Below the pieces are notes generated by a model. That model made no database searches, had not been told where the DNA came from, and worked only from the letters and a program-made list of their open reading frames with translations. A stretch of 51,285 bases of DNA from Burkholderiales bacterium. GTDB taxonomy: Bacteria; Pseudomonadota; Gammaproteobacteria; Burkholderiales; Burkholderiaceae_C. Both the position numbers and the translations under genes were made by a program. Shown in pieces: positions 26,511 to 34,671 of this stretch. Numbering within the stretch: position 1 is the stretch's first letter; the number at the start of each line of letters is the position of its first letter. The stretch lies in the NCBI GenBank assembly GCA_003963005.1, contig RXJW01000118.1:1-51285 (forward strand). The letters are read 5' to 3'.

Positions 26511-26904
26511 GACTTCAGGTGGGTGGAATCTGTGGTGCATCCCCACCGATAAAGGCTCGTCCGCGCGGGCCGCAAGACGCTGACTGGCACCGAAACGCAG
26601 GGCATCTTCATCGGTCGCCGCCGTCGGCAGCGACTGCTTCTCAACTCCTCGACAGACTGGATTGGGTCGATCTGGAACAGTCAGGGCGACGGCACGAACG
26701 AGCGCGATCTGAGCACAGCAGTCCTTCGCGCGGGTTCCGCCAACTCCCTTCGTGGTCATCGCCAATGCCGAGGCCCTGCGGTCCCAGATGGTTGTTCTGG
26801 AGCCCTCATGGACGGTTAGCCGAGGCCTGCCCGCATGGCCGCCGCCGGTACGCACACGGCGGCGGCATGCAACACTGGCAAGCCGATGACGGAGTGCGAC
26901 CGGT
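26511..26904. other. Intergenic stretch between sorB and RIT genes
   Basis: 394 bp with no recognised gene. Open frames exist on both strands but have low-complexity, Arg-rich translations and no ribosome sites. The transposon's terminal repeat does not recur here, so the RIT operon does not have a private left end at this point. It marks the junction of cargo and recombinase module. Confidence 0.55.
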
Positions 26905-27906
26905 TCAGAGCGCACTGAGGAACGCCATCAACTTGTCCTCCGGCCGATAGCGCCTGGCCTGCACACTGGGAGGCGCAACCGTGTCCAGCACACGCTCCTT
27001 CAACGTCAGATCGGCATCGAGGTAAATCTGAGTGGTCTCCAGCGATTCGTGGCCAAGCCACATCGCGATCACCGACCGATCTACTCCAGCCTGAAGGAGC
27101 TCCATCGCCGTGGTGTGCCGCAACACATGTGGCGTCACGCGCTTGCACGTCAAGGATGCGCAGGTCCGGCCAGCTGTGGCAACGTGCTTGGCCACAAGGT
27201 ACTGGACGCCGTCGGCACTGAGGCGGTTGCCTCTGGCACTCGGGAACAGAATGACGGGCTCAGGTCCCAAGTCGCTGCTCATCCATGACCGCAACGCTGC
27301 CTGTGTCTGTTTGGCCAGCGGCGTGCAGCGCTCCTTGCGCCCTTTCCCGAGCACGTGGACGTGGGCGCCCGTGCCGAGCCTGACATCGGCGGCTCGTAGA
27401 CCGGTGATCTCGGACAGACGCAGCCCGGTCTGAACCGCAAGCAACAACAGGGCATGGTCGCGCCGCCCCGCCCATGTGGTCCGATCGGGTGCGGCAAGCA
27501 AGGCTTCGACCTCTTCACGTGTCAGATGGCAGACCTGCTTGCGAGTGCACCGCTTGCTGGGAATCGCCAGGACCCGCTGGATCAGGCCTGCATGACCAGG
27601 CGATTCAAAGGCGGCGTACTGAAAGAACGACCGAATGGCGCTCTGCCGCAGGTTCCGGCTTCTGGCAGTCACGCCGCGTTCGTGCTCAAGGTCGGCAAGG
27701 AACGCCGCGATCAGCGGCGCGTCGAGTTGCTCCAACACCAGCGCGCTCGGGGCAACCTTGAGGCGCTTCTGGGCGAACCGGAGGAAGAGCCGGAAGGTGT
27801 CACGATAGGACGCGATCGTATGGGCGCTTGCCTGCCGCTGCTGCATGAGTCTTCGGGTGAAGAACCCCTCCAGCAGCACAGGGAGATTGCCAGTCGCGGC
27901 CGTCAT
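26905..27906 (-). CDS. ritC: RIT tyrosine recombinase C
   Basis: 333 residues; third and last gene of a recombinase-in-trio. N-terminal core-binding domain (ASAHTIASYRDTFRLFLRF), then catalytic elements: TGLRLSEITGL (arginine I), GKGRKERCTPL (lysine beta-hairpin), HVLRHTTAM (HxxR), WLGHESLETTQIYLDAD (histidine and nucleophilic tyrosine). All key residues are present. ATG 27906 overlaps the ritB stop (ATGA), so I reject the longer start at 27966. Confidence 0.93.
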   Translation of the reverse strand: MTAATGNLPVLLEGFFTRRLMQQRQASAHTIASYRDTFRLFLRFAQKRLKVAPSALVLEQLDAPLIAAFLADLEHERGVTARSRNLRQSAIRSFFQYAAFESPGHAGLIQRVLAIPSKRCTRKQVCHLTREEVEALLAAPDRTTWAGRRDHALLLLAVQTGLRLSEITGLRAADVRLGTGAHVHVLGKGRKERCTPLAKQTQAALRSWMSSDLGPEPVILFPSARGNRLSADGVQYLVAKHVATAGRTCASLTCKRVTPHVLRHTTAMELLQAGVDRSVIAMWLGHESLETTQIYLDADLTLKERVLDTVAPPSVQARRYRPEDKLMAFLSAL

Positions 27907-28835
27907 GACAGCTTCTCCCAGTGACGCTCGAACCGGGCGAGCGCGTGGCCCATCAACTCGGGACACGCGCTGAGGTACCAGTAGGTGTACTCAATGCGCA
28001 CGTGACCCAGAAAGGTTGACAAGGTCGGCAGGTGGCGCTCTACATCCTGGCCGGATCTGTACCAGCGCAGCAACGTTTGGATGGCAAAGCGGTGGCGCAG
28101 GTCATGCAACCGAGGGCGTGGAGCACCCGCGGAGGCGCGCACCTCCGCTTGGTCGAGCAACTGATAGAAGGTCCGATGGATGTGTCCCGGGTCAAGCGCC
28201 GTCCTCCGACCCGAGATGAAGAACTGCGGAGGCGCCAGCCGCTTGGCGAAGCGATCGCGGTGCGCGCGGTATTCCGCGAGTGCTGACCTGGTCGAGTCAG
28301 CAATCGGAGCCAGCCGAGACTTGCCGAACTTCGTCTGCCGAATGGTCAGCAAGCCTTGGTCGAGATCGACATCGCCGACCTCGAGACGGATCGCCTCACC
28401 GAGCCGCATCCCGGTGACGCTGAGCAGCCCCAAGAGGCAGTGGTAGGTCGCCCCTCGCAGGCCATCTGTAGGAGGCAGCGTCAACGCGCAAGCCATCAAG
28501 CGAGCAAGCTCATCGTCCGAGTACAGGTACGGTTGTCGCCGATGCCGATGTGAAGGAAGGAGGTTGGCGGGGGTGACCTCCGTGGCAGGGTCGAGCAACC
28601 GGTGGTGGAGCGTGAAGCCGCGAATCCGACGCAGCCGATCGGCGGCGAAGCCAGGGCGCGTGGATGGTTTGCTCAGGGCCCACTCTACGGCTGCGGCGGC
28701 CGTGATGGTCGTGACGCCGCGCCGGTCGAGAAAGTCCGTGAACTCGATCAGCGCATCTTCGTTCGCCCGAAGCTTGAACCCGAGCGCTCGCCGGAGTGCA
28801 AGGTAGTCGGTGGCGGCCTGTCTCAGCGGCGTCAT
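27903..28835 (-). CDS. ritB: RIT tyrosine recombinase B
   Basis: 310 residues; middle gene of the trio. Core-binding domain from TPLRQAATDYLALRRALGFK. Catalytic parts: TGMRLGEAIRL (arginine I), TKFGKSRLAP (lysine hairpin), HDLRHRFAI (HxxR), FLGHVRIEYTYWYLSA (histidine and tyrosine). ATG 28835 has GGAGG 7 bases upstream and overlaps the ritA stop, so it is preferred over 28853. The three proteins are thought to act together in RIT movement; the division of work is unknown. Confidence 0.93.
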   Translation of the reverse strand: MTPLRQAATDYLALRRALGFKLRANEDALIEFTDFLDRRGVTTITAAAAVEWALSKPSTRPGFAADRLRRIRGFTLHHRLLDPATEVTPANLLPSHRHRRQPYLYSDDELARLMACALTLPPTDGLRGATYHCLLGLLSVTGMRLGEAIRLEVGDVDLDQGLLTIRQTKFGKSRLAPIADSTRSALAEYRAHRDRFAKRLAPPQFFISGRRTALDPGHIHRTFYQLLDQAEVRASAGAPRPRLHDLRHRFAIQTLLRWYRSGQDVERHLPTLSTFLGHVRIEYTYWYLSACPELMGHALARFERHWEKLS

Positions 28836-30067
28836 TGCGCACCTCCTGGCCAAGAAGGAGCGATGGCCCGCAGGGAGGGAAAGTCCACCTTCGCATAGAT
28901 CGTCGTTGTCTGCTGCTGGCGGTGACGCAGCACTTCGCCGATCTCGGGCAGTGACGACCCCTCGCGCAGCAGTCGTGTGGCCAACGTGTGGCGGAGCACA
29001 TGCGCCCCCTTGCTCGGCGCATCGATGCCGGCACGCTGAAGCGCGCGGCGGACGATCGCTGCAACAGCGGTCCCGCTGGAGAACCCCTCCATCGGTGCCT
29101 GTGCTCGGAGGAAGACCTGTCGGGAGGAACAGCGTGGCCGGGCCTCGCTCAAGTATTGCGCCAGCGCTTGGCCCACTTCGTATGGAAGCGGGAGGCGATC
29201 GACTCGGGTTTGTCCATTGCGAACCAGTAGCTCGCCGGCGTGCCAGTCGATGTCCTCCAGTTGTAGAGCTACCACCTCGCCAGCCCGCAGCCCGAGCCGC
29301 GCAAGTAGGAGGATGACCGCGTAGTCACGACAGCCACTCGGTGTAGCCTGATCGCATTGAGCGATGGTGCGCAGAACCTGATCGTCCTGGAGCGAGCGGG
29401 GAATCGATGACTGCGACCAAACAGCCGGCGCCGGTATGTGCGAAGACATATCGGTGTCGAGCCAGCCGCGGTAAAGCGCGAACCGTAAGAACGCCCGAAC
29501 TCCACCGACGACTCTGCATGCAGAGTTCGGACGGCACGTCTTCGTCGCCAGCCTGACGTGGGCGATGACGTCTCGCGCCGTAACGGTGTTGAACGTCAAT
29601 AGTCCATCGGCGAAGAGGAACTTCAACAGATTCCTGGCCGTGATCCGATTGGAGTGAATGGTTGCAGGTGCCAGATTGCGCTCGTGGCGCATGTAGTCGA
29701 CATACTCGGCCTCGATCTGCTCAACCGCTGTTGGAGTGCGCTCAGGCGAGTGTGTGCAGATGATGCCCTCTGTCGCGAGATGCGCGAGCAGCCGCAGCAG
29801 CGTCGAACGGTCTTCGGCCCTCGGGGCGCGACGGCGCCTGCGGCCTCGCAAGAAGGCATCGACCAAGTCTTCGGCTACTGCCGCGGCGGCCACGCCGCGT
29901 CCGTCCAACCACCGGCTGAAGTCTCCAACCAACCATGCGGCGCGGCGTCGCGAGTCGCGGCTATAGCCCTTTGCTGCCAACGAGTCGATGAAGGTATCGA
30001 TGCACACGCCCAGCGGGCCTTCGCGCATCCGCATCAGTGCGCGCGGGCGCACAAACAACTCTTCCAT
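28832..30067 (-). CDS. ritA: RIT tyrosine recombinase A
   Basis: 411 residues; first and longest of the trio, as usual for RIT operons. Core-binding domain at about residues 105-210 (EAEYVDYMRHERNLAPATIH). Catalytic elements: LGLRAGEVVAL, HVLRHTLAT and LRHRQQQTTTIYAKV. AAGGAG lies 8 bases before ATG 30067. Upstream are a hairpin and an inverted repeat (30126-30145), then the right terminal repeat. Confidence 0.93.
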   Translation of the reverse strand: MEELFVRPRALMRMREGPLGVCIDTFIDSLAAKGYSRDSRRRAAWLVGDFSRWLDGRGVAAAAVAEDLVDAFLRGRRRRRAPRAEDRSTLLRLLAHLATEGIICTHSPERTPTAVEQIEAEYVDYMRHERNLAPATIHSNRITARNLLKFLFADGLLTFNTVTARDVIAHVRLATKTCRPNSACRVVGGVRAFLRFALYRGWLDTDMSSHIPAPAVWSQSSIPRSLQDDQVLRTIAQCDQATPSGCRDYAVILLLARLGLRAGEVVALQLEDIDWHAGELLVRNGQTRVDRLPLPYEVGQALAQYLSEARPRCSSRQVFLRAQAPMEGFSSGTAVAAIVRRALQRAGIDAPSKGAHVLRHTLATRLLREGSSLPEIGEVLRHRQQQTTTIYAKVDFPSLRAIAPSWPGGAQ

Positions 30068-30125
30068 GAGGGTCTCCTTCCGGGGAAACCGTCCCCGGCG
30101 GAGTCGAACATATGGCAGTGAGGCG

Positions 30126-30145
30126 CTACTCGTGAACCCGAGTAG
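30126..30145. promoter_or_regulatory. Inverted repeat upstream of ritA
   Basis: CTACTCG-TGAACC-CGAGTAG: perfect 7-bp arms in the 122-bp gap between the ritA start and the right terminal repeat. Could be an operator or recombinase-binding site controlling the trio. A second small hairpin (CCGGGG/CCCCGG) lies closer to the gene. Confidence 0.5.
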
Positions 30146-30151
30146 TTCGTG

Positions 30152-30637
30152 TCACCGATGGGCAGCATCGATGCCCGCTCGCGGCTCGCCCTGCATGGCG
30201 TCGAGGTCGATGATTGCATCGGCCATCGTTGCGAGGTGCGGGGTCTGGGTGATGAAGAACTCCTGCCGGTAGCCACCGAGCCGAAGGACTTCGCGCTTCA
30301 TTGCCATGAACATGCGCTTGTGCTCGGGGTCGAGGGGCCCATCGGCCTCGTCGGAGAAGAGCGTGTCGAATCGCCGTCCGGTGTTCTGGGCCAAGTACAG
30401 GGCGATCGCGCGCGTCAGACAGGCGTCGATGAAAGTCCGCTCCCCGCCGCTCATCAGGCTGAGGCTCTTGCCTCCGCGCGCGTCGGGGCCGATCGTCCCG
30501 AATACCGACGTGTTATGCCGCAGCGCTTCGCAGGTACCTGCGGCGCAGTTGCAGGGGCGGGGACGCCGGCCGGATCGCGGACTCGGCATATCCGGGGTCT
30601 CGGCATAGTGGATCAACGAGTGTCTCACCCGTGCCAT
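30152..30637 (-). pseudogene. Transposon-borne SbcC-like C-terminal fragment in right repeat
   Basis: Reading inward from the right junction, the frame is open through the terminal repeat and encodes the ATPase C-terminal subdomain: SLSLMSGGERTFIDACLTRA, Walker B TLFSDEAD, FITQTPHLATMADAIIDL. It is the mirror image of the segment fused to the second SbcC-like gene at 12273-12697. The ATG at 30637 is in the flanking gene remnant and is fortuitous. As placed, it has no ATPase body upstream and cannot make a working protein. If the element inserted in the other orientation it could cap the target gene in the same way. Confidence 0.8.
30190..30614 (-). repeat. Right 425-bp terminal inverted repeat
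   Basis: Reverse complement of 12273-12697, same length, with 24 mismatches and no gaps by my count (about 94% identity). Outermost bases read GATCCACTATGCCGAG inward. Many mismatches cluster in a 40-bp non-conserved stretch between the outer end and the ATPase-coding part. Confidence 0.93.
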
Positions 30638-30875
30638 TGCCCTCTACCTGTCCAGCAACACCGGGCGCCAGTTCGGCACGCTGTTCTGCGACGAGGCCGA
30701 TGGTCCCCTGGACCCGGAGCACAAGCGCATGTTCATGGACATGAAGCGTGAAGTGCTGCGCCTGGGGGGCTACAGCCGGGAGTTCTACGTGTCGCAGACG
30801 CCAGAACTCAATGCGATGGCGGACTGCATCATCGACATGAATGGGCTGGTCATGGAAACCGCGACGACACCTTGA
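30615..30875 (+). pseudogene. Displaced 3' end of the interrupted SbcC-like gene
   Basis: 86 codons plus stop, in frame with the native part ending at 12252: NECLTRAIALYL, GTLFCDEADGPL (Walker B), FYVSQTPELNAMADCIID, ending METATTP. It is the plus-strand C-terminus that the 18-kb element cut off. It differs from the transposon-borne version (SSNTGRQFG instead of AQNPGRRFD), which shows that the two have separate histories. No start codon or ribosome site of its own. Confidence 0.9.
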
Positions 30876-30911
30876 GGGTGAAAGCCAACCAAGGTCGACG
30901 GTTGGGCGCCT

Positions 30912-31985
30912 TCATGGCGTGATCGCCACCTTCAGCACGCCGTCGCGCTGGTGCCCGAAGAGGTCGTAGGCGGCCGCGATGTCGTCGAGTTTGTAGCGAT
31001 GCGTCACCATGGCAGCAAGGTCCACGCGCCCGGACTCGATCACGGACATCAGGCGGCGCATCCGTTCCTTCCCGCCCGGGCACAGCGTGGTGACGATCTG
31101 GTGGTCGCCCAGGCCCGCCGCGAAAGCGTCCAGCGGGATCTTCAGGTCGGTCGAGTACACGCCCAGGCTGGAGAGCGTGCCACCGGGGCGCAGCACGCGC
31201 AGCGCGGCTTCGAAGGTCTGCTGCGTTCCCAGTGCCTCGATGGCGACGTCGACGCCGCGGCCGCCCGTCAGGCGCAGGATCTCGTCGACGGGATCGACCT
31301 GACTGGCGTCGATCACATGGTCGGCACCCAGGCGGTTCGCGATCACCAGCCGGCCGGCCAGCCGGTCCACGCCGATCACGACGCTGGCGCCGCTGAGCTT
31401 GGCGCCGGCCGTCGCGCACAGGCCGATCGGGCCTTGCGCGAACACGGCCACCACGTCGCCGATGCGAATCTTGGCACGCTCCGCGCCGCTGAAGCCGGTG
31501 GACATGATGTCCGGGCACATCAGGACCTGTTCATCGCTGAGCGCATCGGGCACTGGCGCGAGGTTGGTCATCGCGTCGGGCACCAGCACGTACTCGGCCT
31601 GGCAGCCGTCGATGGTGTTCCCGAAGCGCCAGCCGCCCAGTGGCTTCCACCCATGATTGGTGCCGGCGCCGTCCTGCGAGCAGTAGCCGCACAGGCAGGC
31701 GTTGCTCCACCCGCTGGGCGTGATCGCGCCGGCGATGACGCGCCGCCCTTCCTCGTAGCCCTGCACGGCGGACCCCAGCCGTTCGATGACGCCGACGGGC
31801 TCGTGACCGATGGTCAGGCCACTGGCCACCGGGTACTCGCCCTTGAGGATGTGCACGTCGGTGCCGCAGATCGTCGTGGTGGTCACGCGCACCAGTGCGT
31901 CCAGCGGGCCGACCTCGGGGATGGGCTTCTCGCGCAGCTCAATGCGTCCAGGCTCCACGAACACGGTGGCTTTCATTGTCTGCAT
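30912..31985 (-). CDS. Zinc-dependent alcohol dehydrogenase
   Basis: 357-residue cytosolic MDR-family dehydrogenase. Catalytic zinc ligands fit CGTDVHI and GHEPVG. A cysteine-rich lobe (SNACLCGYCSQDGAGTNHGW) follows, and a Rossmann fold begins at VVAVFAQGPIGLCATAGAKL. The sequence best resembles NADP-type secondary-alcohol dehydrogenases; substrate not certain. AGGAGG lies just before ATG 31985, so the earlier start at 32057 is rejected. An FNR-like box 82 bp upstream suggests induction at low oxygen. Confidence 0.92.
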   Translation of the reverse strand: MQTMKATVFVEPGRIELREKPIPEVGPLDALVRVTTTTICGTDVHILKGEYPVASGLTIGHEPVGVIERLGSAVQGYEEGRRVIAGAITPSGWSNACLCGYCSQDGAGTNHGWKPLGGWRFGNTIDGCQAEYVLVPDAMTNLAPVPDALSDEQVLMCPDIMSTGFSGAERAKIRIGDVVAVFAQGPIGLCATAGAKLSGASVVIGVDRLAGRLVIANRLGADHVIDASQVDPVDEILRLTGGRGVDVAIEALGTQQTFEAALRVLRPGGTLSSLGVYSTDLKIPLDAFAAGLGDHQIVTTLCPGGKERMRRLMSVIESGRVDLAAMVTHRYKLDDIAAAYDLFGHQRDGVLKVAITP

Positions 31986-32066
31986 GGCATCCTCCTTCAA
32001 CGGCTGACGGCACGGCGCCTCATGGCCACCGCTCGCCCCATCTTCGCGGAACGCCAAGCGTGCGAC

Positions 32067-32080
32067 TTGATCGAGATCAT
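32067..32080 (-). promoter_or_regulatory. FNR/ANR-like box upstream of alcohol dehydrogenase
   Basis: Plus strand TTGAT-CGAG-ATCAT; on the gene's strand ATGAT-CTCG-ATCAA, one base off the FNR consensus TTGAT-N4-ATCAA. Centred about 88 bp before the ATG, suitable for activation of a promoter between them. Confidence 0.65.
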
Positions 32081-32178
32081 GCCGACGCGGGGACCAACCA
32101 TGTGGGTGAGAAACATTCGACAGCCCCCTCAGGCAAGCTTGAGGAGTCCGTCGAGCGGTCGCCGGATAGAGCCGGGGT

Positions 32179-32898
32179 TTACTGTTTCATCCGCACGTGT
32201 AAATGCACGAAGCCAGAGGCGTCGGTTGCCTCCTTGAAATCGAGGTACGGCTGATTCCGAACGAGGTCGCTGAGCTTGCTGAAGCCGTAGTTCCGGGCGT
32301 CGAACGAGGTGTTGTTCTTCCCGATGAAGCCCCCGACCGCAGCCAGGGAAGCCCATCCAGTGTCGCGCAGTGTTTCGCGGATCGCATGAGCTAGAAGGCC
32401 CTGCAGAGCAGGGACATCCTGGACCTGCACGTGGGCCTGTGTCGCAGCGCCGGCAGCAGGCTGCTTCAGCACTTCGGTGAATATGAACTTGTCACAGGCG
32501 GCGATGAATGGCTCCGGGGTCTTGCGCTCACCGAAGCCATAGACGACTTTGCCCGCTTCACGCAAACGCGTCGCGAGCCTGGTGAAGTCGCTGTCGCTGG
32601 AGACGAGACAGAAACCGTCGACGTTGCCGGCGTAGAGCAGGTCCATGGCGTCGATGATGAAGGCACTGTCCGTCGAATTCTTGCCCTTCGTGTATGCGAA
32701 CTGCTGCATCGGCTGGATCGCGTGGCGATGCAGGTGTTCTTTCCAGCCGACCAAGTTTTGTGTGGTCCAGTCGCCGTAGGCGCGCTTCACGGTCAGGGTT
32801 CCGTACTTCGCGACCTCCTCAAGCAACTCCTTGGTGACCGCTGCGCTGGCGTTGTCCGCGTCGATGAGTACGGCCAACCGAAGTGCATCCTGTGCCAT
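32179..32898 (-). CDS. NYN-domain (LabA/DUF88-like) protein with LOTUS/OST-HTH tail
   Basis: 239 residues. The N-terminal NYN domain (PIN-like RNase fold) has the acidic residues expected at the active site: AVLIDADNAS, TDSAFIIDAMDLLY and VSSDSDFTRLATRLREAGK. The C-terminal 75 residues (LLAHAIRETLRDTGWASLAA to YGFSKLSDLVRNQPYLDF) match an OST-HTH/LOTUS RNA-binding domain. Predicted function is RNA cleavage or RNA binding; the target is unknown. AGGAGG lies 9 bases before ATG 32898. 193 bp separate it from the alcohol dehydrogenase downstream. Confidence 0.9.
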   Translation of the reverse strand: MAQDALRLAVLIDADNASAAVTKELLEEVAKYGTLTVKRAYGDWTTQNLVGWKEHLHRHAIQPMQQFAYTKGKNSTDSAFIIDAMDLLYAGNVDGFCLVSSDSDFTRLATRLREAGKVVYGFGERKTPEPFIAACDKFIFTEVLKQPAAGAATQAHVQVQDVPALQGLLAHAIRETLRDTGWASLAAVGGFIGKNNTSFDARNYGFSKLSDLVRNQPYLDFKEATDASGFVHLHVRMKQ

Positions 32899-33238
32899 TG
32901 ATTTGTTCCCTCCTGGCAGTAGCGTACTGCACGGTGGCGACCGCTCCGCGGGTGGAAGCGAGCAGTCTTGTCGATAGGCATCTCGCTCAGTGCAGCACTG
33001 GTTCGGTCTGAGATTTGGAAGACGAGTGGCTAGGGCGAGGGCAGCGCGCCCGCACCTGGATCGATCTTCGCCGAGTGCGCTGCCGCGACTTGATCGAGAT
33101 CGCGCTGTCGAGAAGGATCCCTATCGCAGAGACCACTCGACAGTCACCAAGCCAGGATGGCGGAGGCTGTCGGTGGCCCCGGACCGAAGTCCGGGGCGCG
33201 GGGCGGCGTGCCTGAGAAGGCTGCGCCGATGAAAGTGC
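32899..33238. other. Intergenic region with second partial FNR-like site and hairpin
   Basis: No convincing gene. At 33085-33101 the same 17 bases occur as at 32062-32078 (GCGACTTGATCGAGATC), here with only the first FNR half-site intact. At 33177-33196 is a perfect hairpin, CCCCGGAC-CGAA-GTCCGGGG, just downstream of the minus-strand gene at 33239 and a possible transcription stop for it, though without a T-tract. Confidence 0.6.
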
Positions 33239-33709
33239 CTACAACGGGTAGGCGGCAAGCAGTTCGTGGAACTTCGCCTCGTGCGGCAGGCTCGGCGGCG
33301 AGGCGGACGCGTAGTGGGCCGGCACCTCGCCGGGGGCCAGGCGCTGCTCGCTGACCGCGTTGGCGTAGGCCTCGCGGCGTTCGTACCAGGCCAGCTCGTA
33401 CTGCGCGATGGCATCCCAGTGCAGCGGCGACTCCGACTCCACGCGGAACGCGTAGTCCGAGGGCGCGGCGCTGATGCCGTGGCCGTCGCGCGAGCCGTAG
33501 GCGACGCAGACCTCGAAGTAGCTGCCGAAGTCGTGCGGGTACTTGCGCACGGTGAAGCGCGCCTCGACGCCTTCCGGCACCGGGAACATGCGCTCCAGCA
33601 TGCGCTTGTAGACGCCGCATTCGCGGCGAGCATCCCGCTCGTAGTCGGGTGCGCCGACCTGGGCGCAACTCTCCTCGGCGGGCACGGGCCCGAGTTCGAT
33701 GTAGTTCAT
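33239..33709 (-). CDS. Hypothetical protein of plasmid/ICE type
   Basis: 156 residues, soluble and acidic. Segments such as ARRECGVYKRMLERMFPVPE and YFEVCVAYGSRDGHGISAAP look like a folded domain, but no family is recognised. AAGGAG lies 8 bases before ATG 33709. It is the last of a minus-strand set (ArdB/KlcA-like, small protein, RadC, this gene) typical of mobile-element accessory regions. Confidence 0.78.
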   Translation of the reverse strand: MNYIELGPVPAEESCAQVGAPDYERDARRECGVYKRMLERMFPVPEGVEARFTVRKYPHDFGSYFEVCVAYGSRDGHGISAAPSDYAFRVESESPLHWDAIAQYELAWYERREAYANAVSEQRLAPGEVPAHYASASPPSLPHEAKFHELLAAYPL

Positions 33710-33754
33710 GGCAGTCTCCTTAGGGCCGGCCAGTTGGCCGGCGTTGGATGGAGG

Positions 33755-34339
33755 TCAGAGCAGCCCGGCCTCGGCGAACGAGGCACAGGCCGAGCCGGCC
33801 ACCACCAGGTGGTCGATCAGGCGCACGTCGATGCAGGCCAGCGCGGCCTTGAGGGTGTCGGTGAGGCGCTGGTCGGCCGGCGAAGGCGTCGGATCGCCGG
33901 ACGGATGCGAGTGCGCGCAGATCAACGCGGCCGCGTTGTGCTGCAGCGCGCGCCGCACGATCTCCCTCGGGTAGACCGAGGTCTGCGTCAGCGTGCCGGT
34001 GAACAATTCCTCGGTGGCCAGCACGCGCATGTGCGCGTCCAGGAACAGCACGACGAAGGTCTCGCGCTCGGCGCCCGCGAAGTGGACCTTCAGGAAGTCC
34101 TTCACGAGGGTCGGCGAGCCGAGGATGCTGCGGCCCTGTACGGCCTGCGAGGCCACGCGGACCAGCAGTTCGTGCGCCGCAGCCAGGACGTGGCGCAGGC
34201 GGGTCGAGCGCACGTCGCCCGGAGGCGGCAGCAGCTCGGCCGTCAGGGCCTCCGAGCAGCGCAGGGGTTCGGCCTCGGTGGCCGGGGGCGTCAGGATGAT
34301 CGCTTCCAGTTCGGCGCGATCGAGTTGGGCCAGGTTCAT
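33755..34339 (-). CDS. radC: RadC-family JAB-domain protein
   Basis: 194 residues. The JAMM-type metal motif HSHPSGDPTPSPAD is visible, and the preceding strand VVLFLDAHMRVLATEELF is typical of RadC. It lacks the N-terminal helix-hairpin-helix of chromosomal RadC, as plasmid and island versions often do. The start at 34339 gives the natural length and has GGAGAC upstream; a longer frame to 34951 is an artefact of the adjacent genes. The role in DNA repair is unproven for the family. Tn554 itself inserts in radC, but this copy is whole. Confidence 0.92.
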   Translation of the reverse strand: MNLAQLDRAELEAIILTPPATEAEPLRCSEALTAELLPPPGDVRSTRLRHVLAAAHELLVRVASQAVQGRSILGSPTLVKDFLKVHFAGAERETFVVLFLDAHMRVLATEELFTGTLTQTSVYPREIVRRALQHNAAALICAHSHPSGDPTPSPADQRLTDTLKAALACIDVRLIDHLVVAGSACASFAEAGLL

Positions 34340-34440
34340 GGCGGTCTCCAGTGGAGGTGGGCCGCATCCCCTCGGGGTTGCGGCACCACGAGGGGTTGGA
34401 TGAACGTCGCTGCGGTTGCGGCGGGTGGTTGGCGGCGGGT

Positions 34441-34659
34441 TCAGACGCCGTAGTGCTGGCGCACGAGGCGGCGCCTGGCGAGGTAGCAGCGGCCCTGGGT
34501 GACCTCCAGCGGCGCCAGGTGGATCAGCCAGCGCAGCGCCGCGACCCGAAGCAGCAGGGGATGCCGCTGCTCGCGCACGATGGGGATCAGGTCCGGGACG
34601 GTGCAACGGCGCAGGCCGGCCAACAGGTTCAGGAAACGGCGCAGCCGATGCGTGGGCAT
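34441..34659 (-). CDS. Small basic protein, unknown
   Basis: 72 residues, Leu/Arg-rich and probably helical (RFLNLLAGLRRCTVPDLIPI, LLLRVAALRWLIHLAPLE). GGGAG lies 8 bases before the ATG. It sits 12 bp after the ArdB/KlcA-like gene and about 100 bp before radC on the same strand. Not recognised; possibly a small regulator of the accessory operon. Confidence 0.6.
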   Translation of the reverse strand: MPTHRLRRFLNLLAGLRRCTVPDLIPIVREQRHPLLLRVAALRWLIHLAPLEVTQGRCYLARRRLVRQHYGV

Positions 34660-34671
34660 GGCCGGCTCCCG

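Larger units (their letters stand above)
12273..30614. mobile_element. RIT-type composite transposon (18.3 kb) with sulfite-metabolism cargo
   Basis: Bounded by two 425-bp inverted repeats (12273-12697 and 30190-30614) that align without gaps; I count 24 mismatches. The three overlapping tyrosine-recombinase genes of a recombinase-in-trio lie next to the right repeat, and cargo genes fill 13052-26510. Removing the element and joining 12252 to 30615 restores an unbroken SbcC-like frame (SGGERVWI + NECLTRAIALYL). A 6-bp TGGATC occurs on both sides (12247-12252, 30609-30614). RIT elements described so far are, to my knowledge, mostly just the three recombinase genes; a cargo of this size is unusual. 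Confidence 0.85.

Noticed and set aside
26265..26915. 216-codon minus-strand frame between sorB and ritC
   Set aside because: It runs antisense through sorB and has no domain or ribosome site.
30152..30637. Stand-alone 161-residue ATPase gene on the minus strand
   Set aside because: Its ATG lies in the flank of the interrupted gene; the coding sequence is the right terminal repeat and encodes only a C-terminal subdomain. Treated as a transposon-borne fragment.
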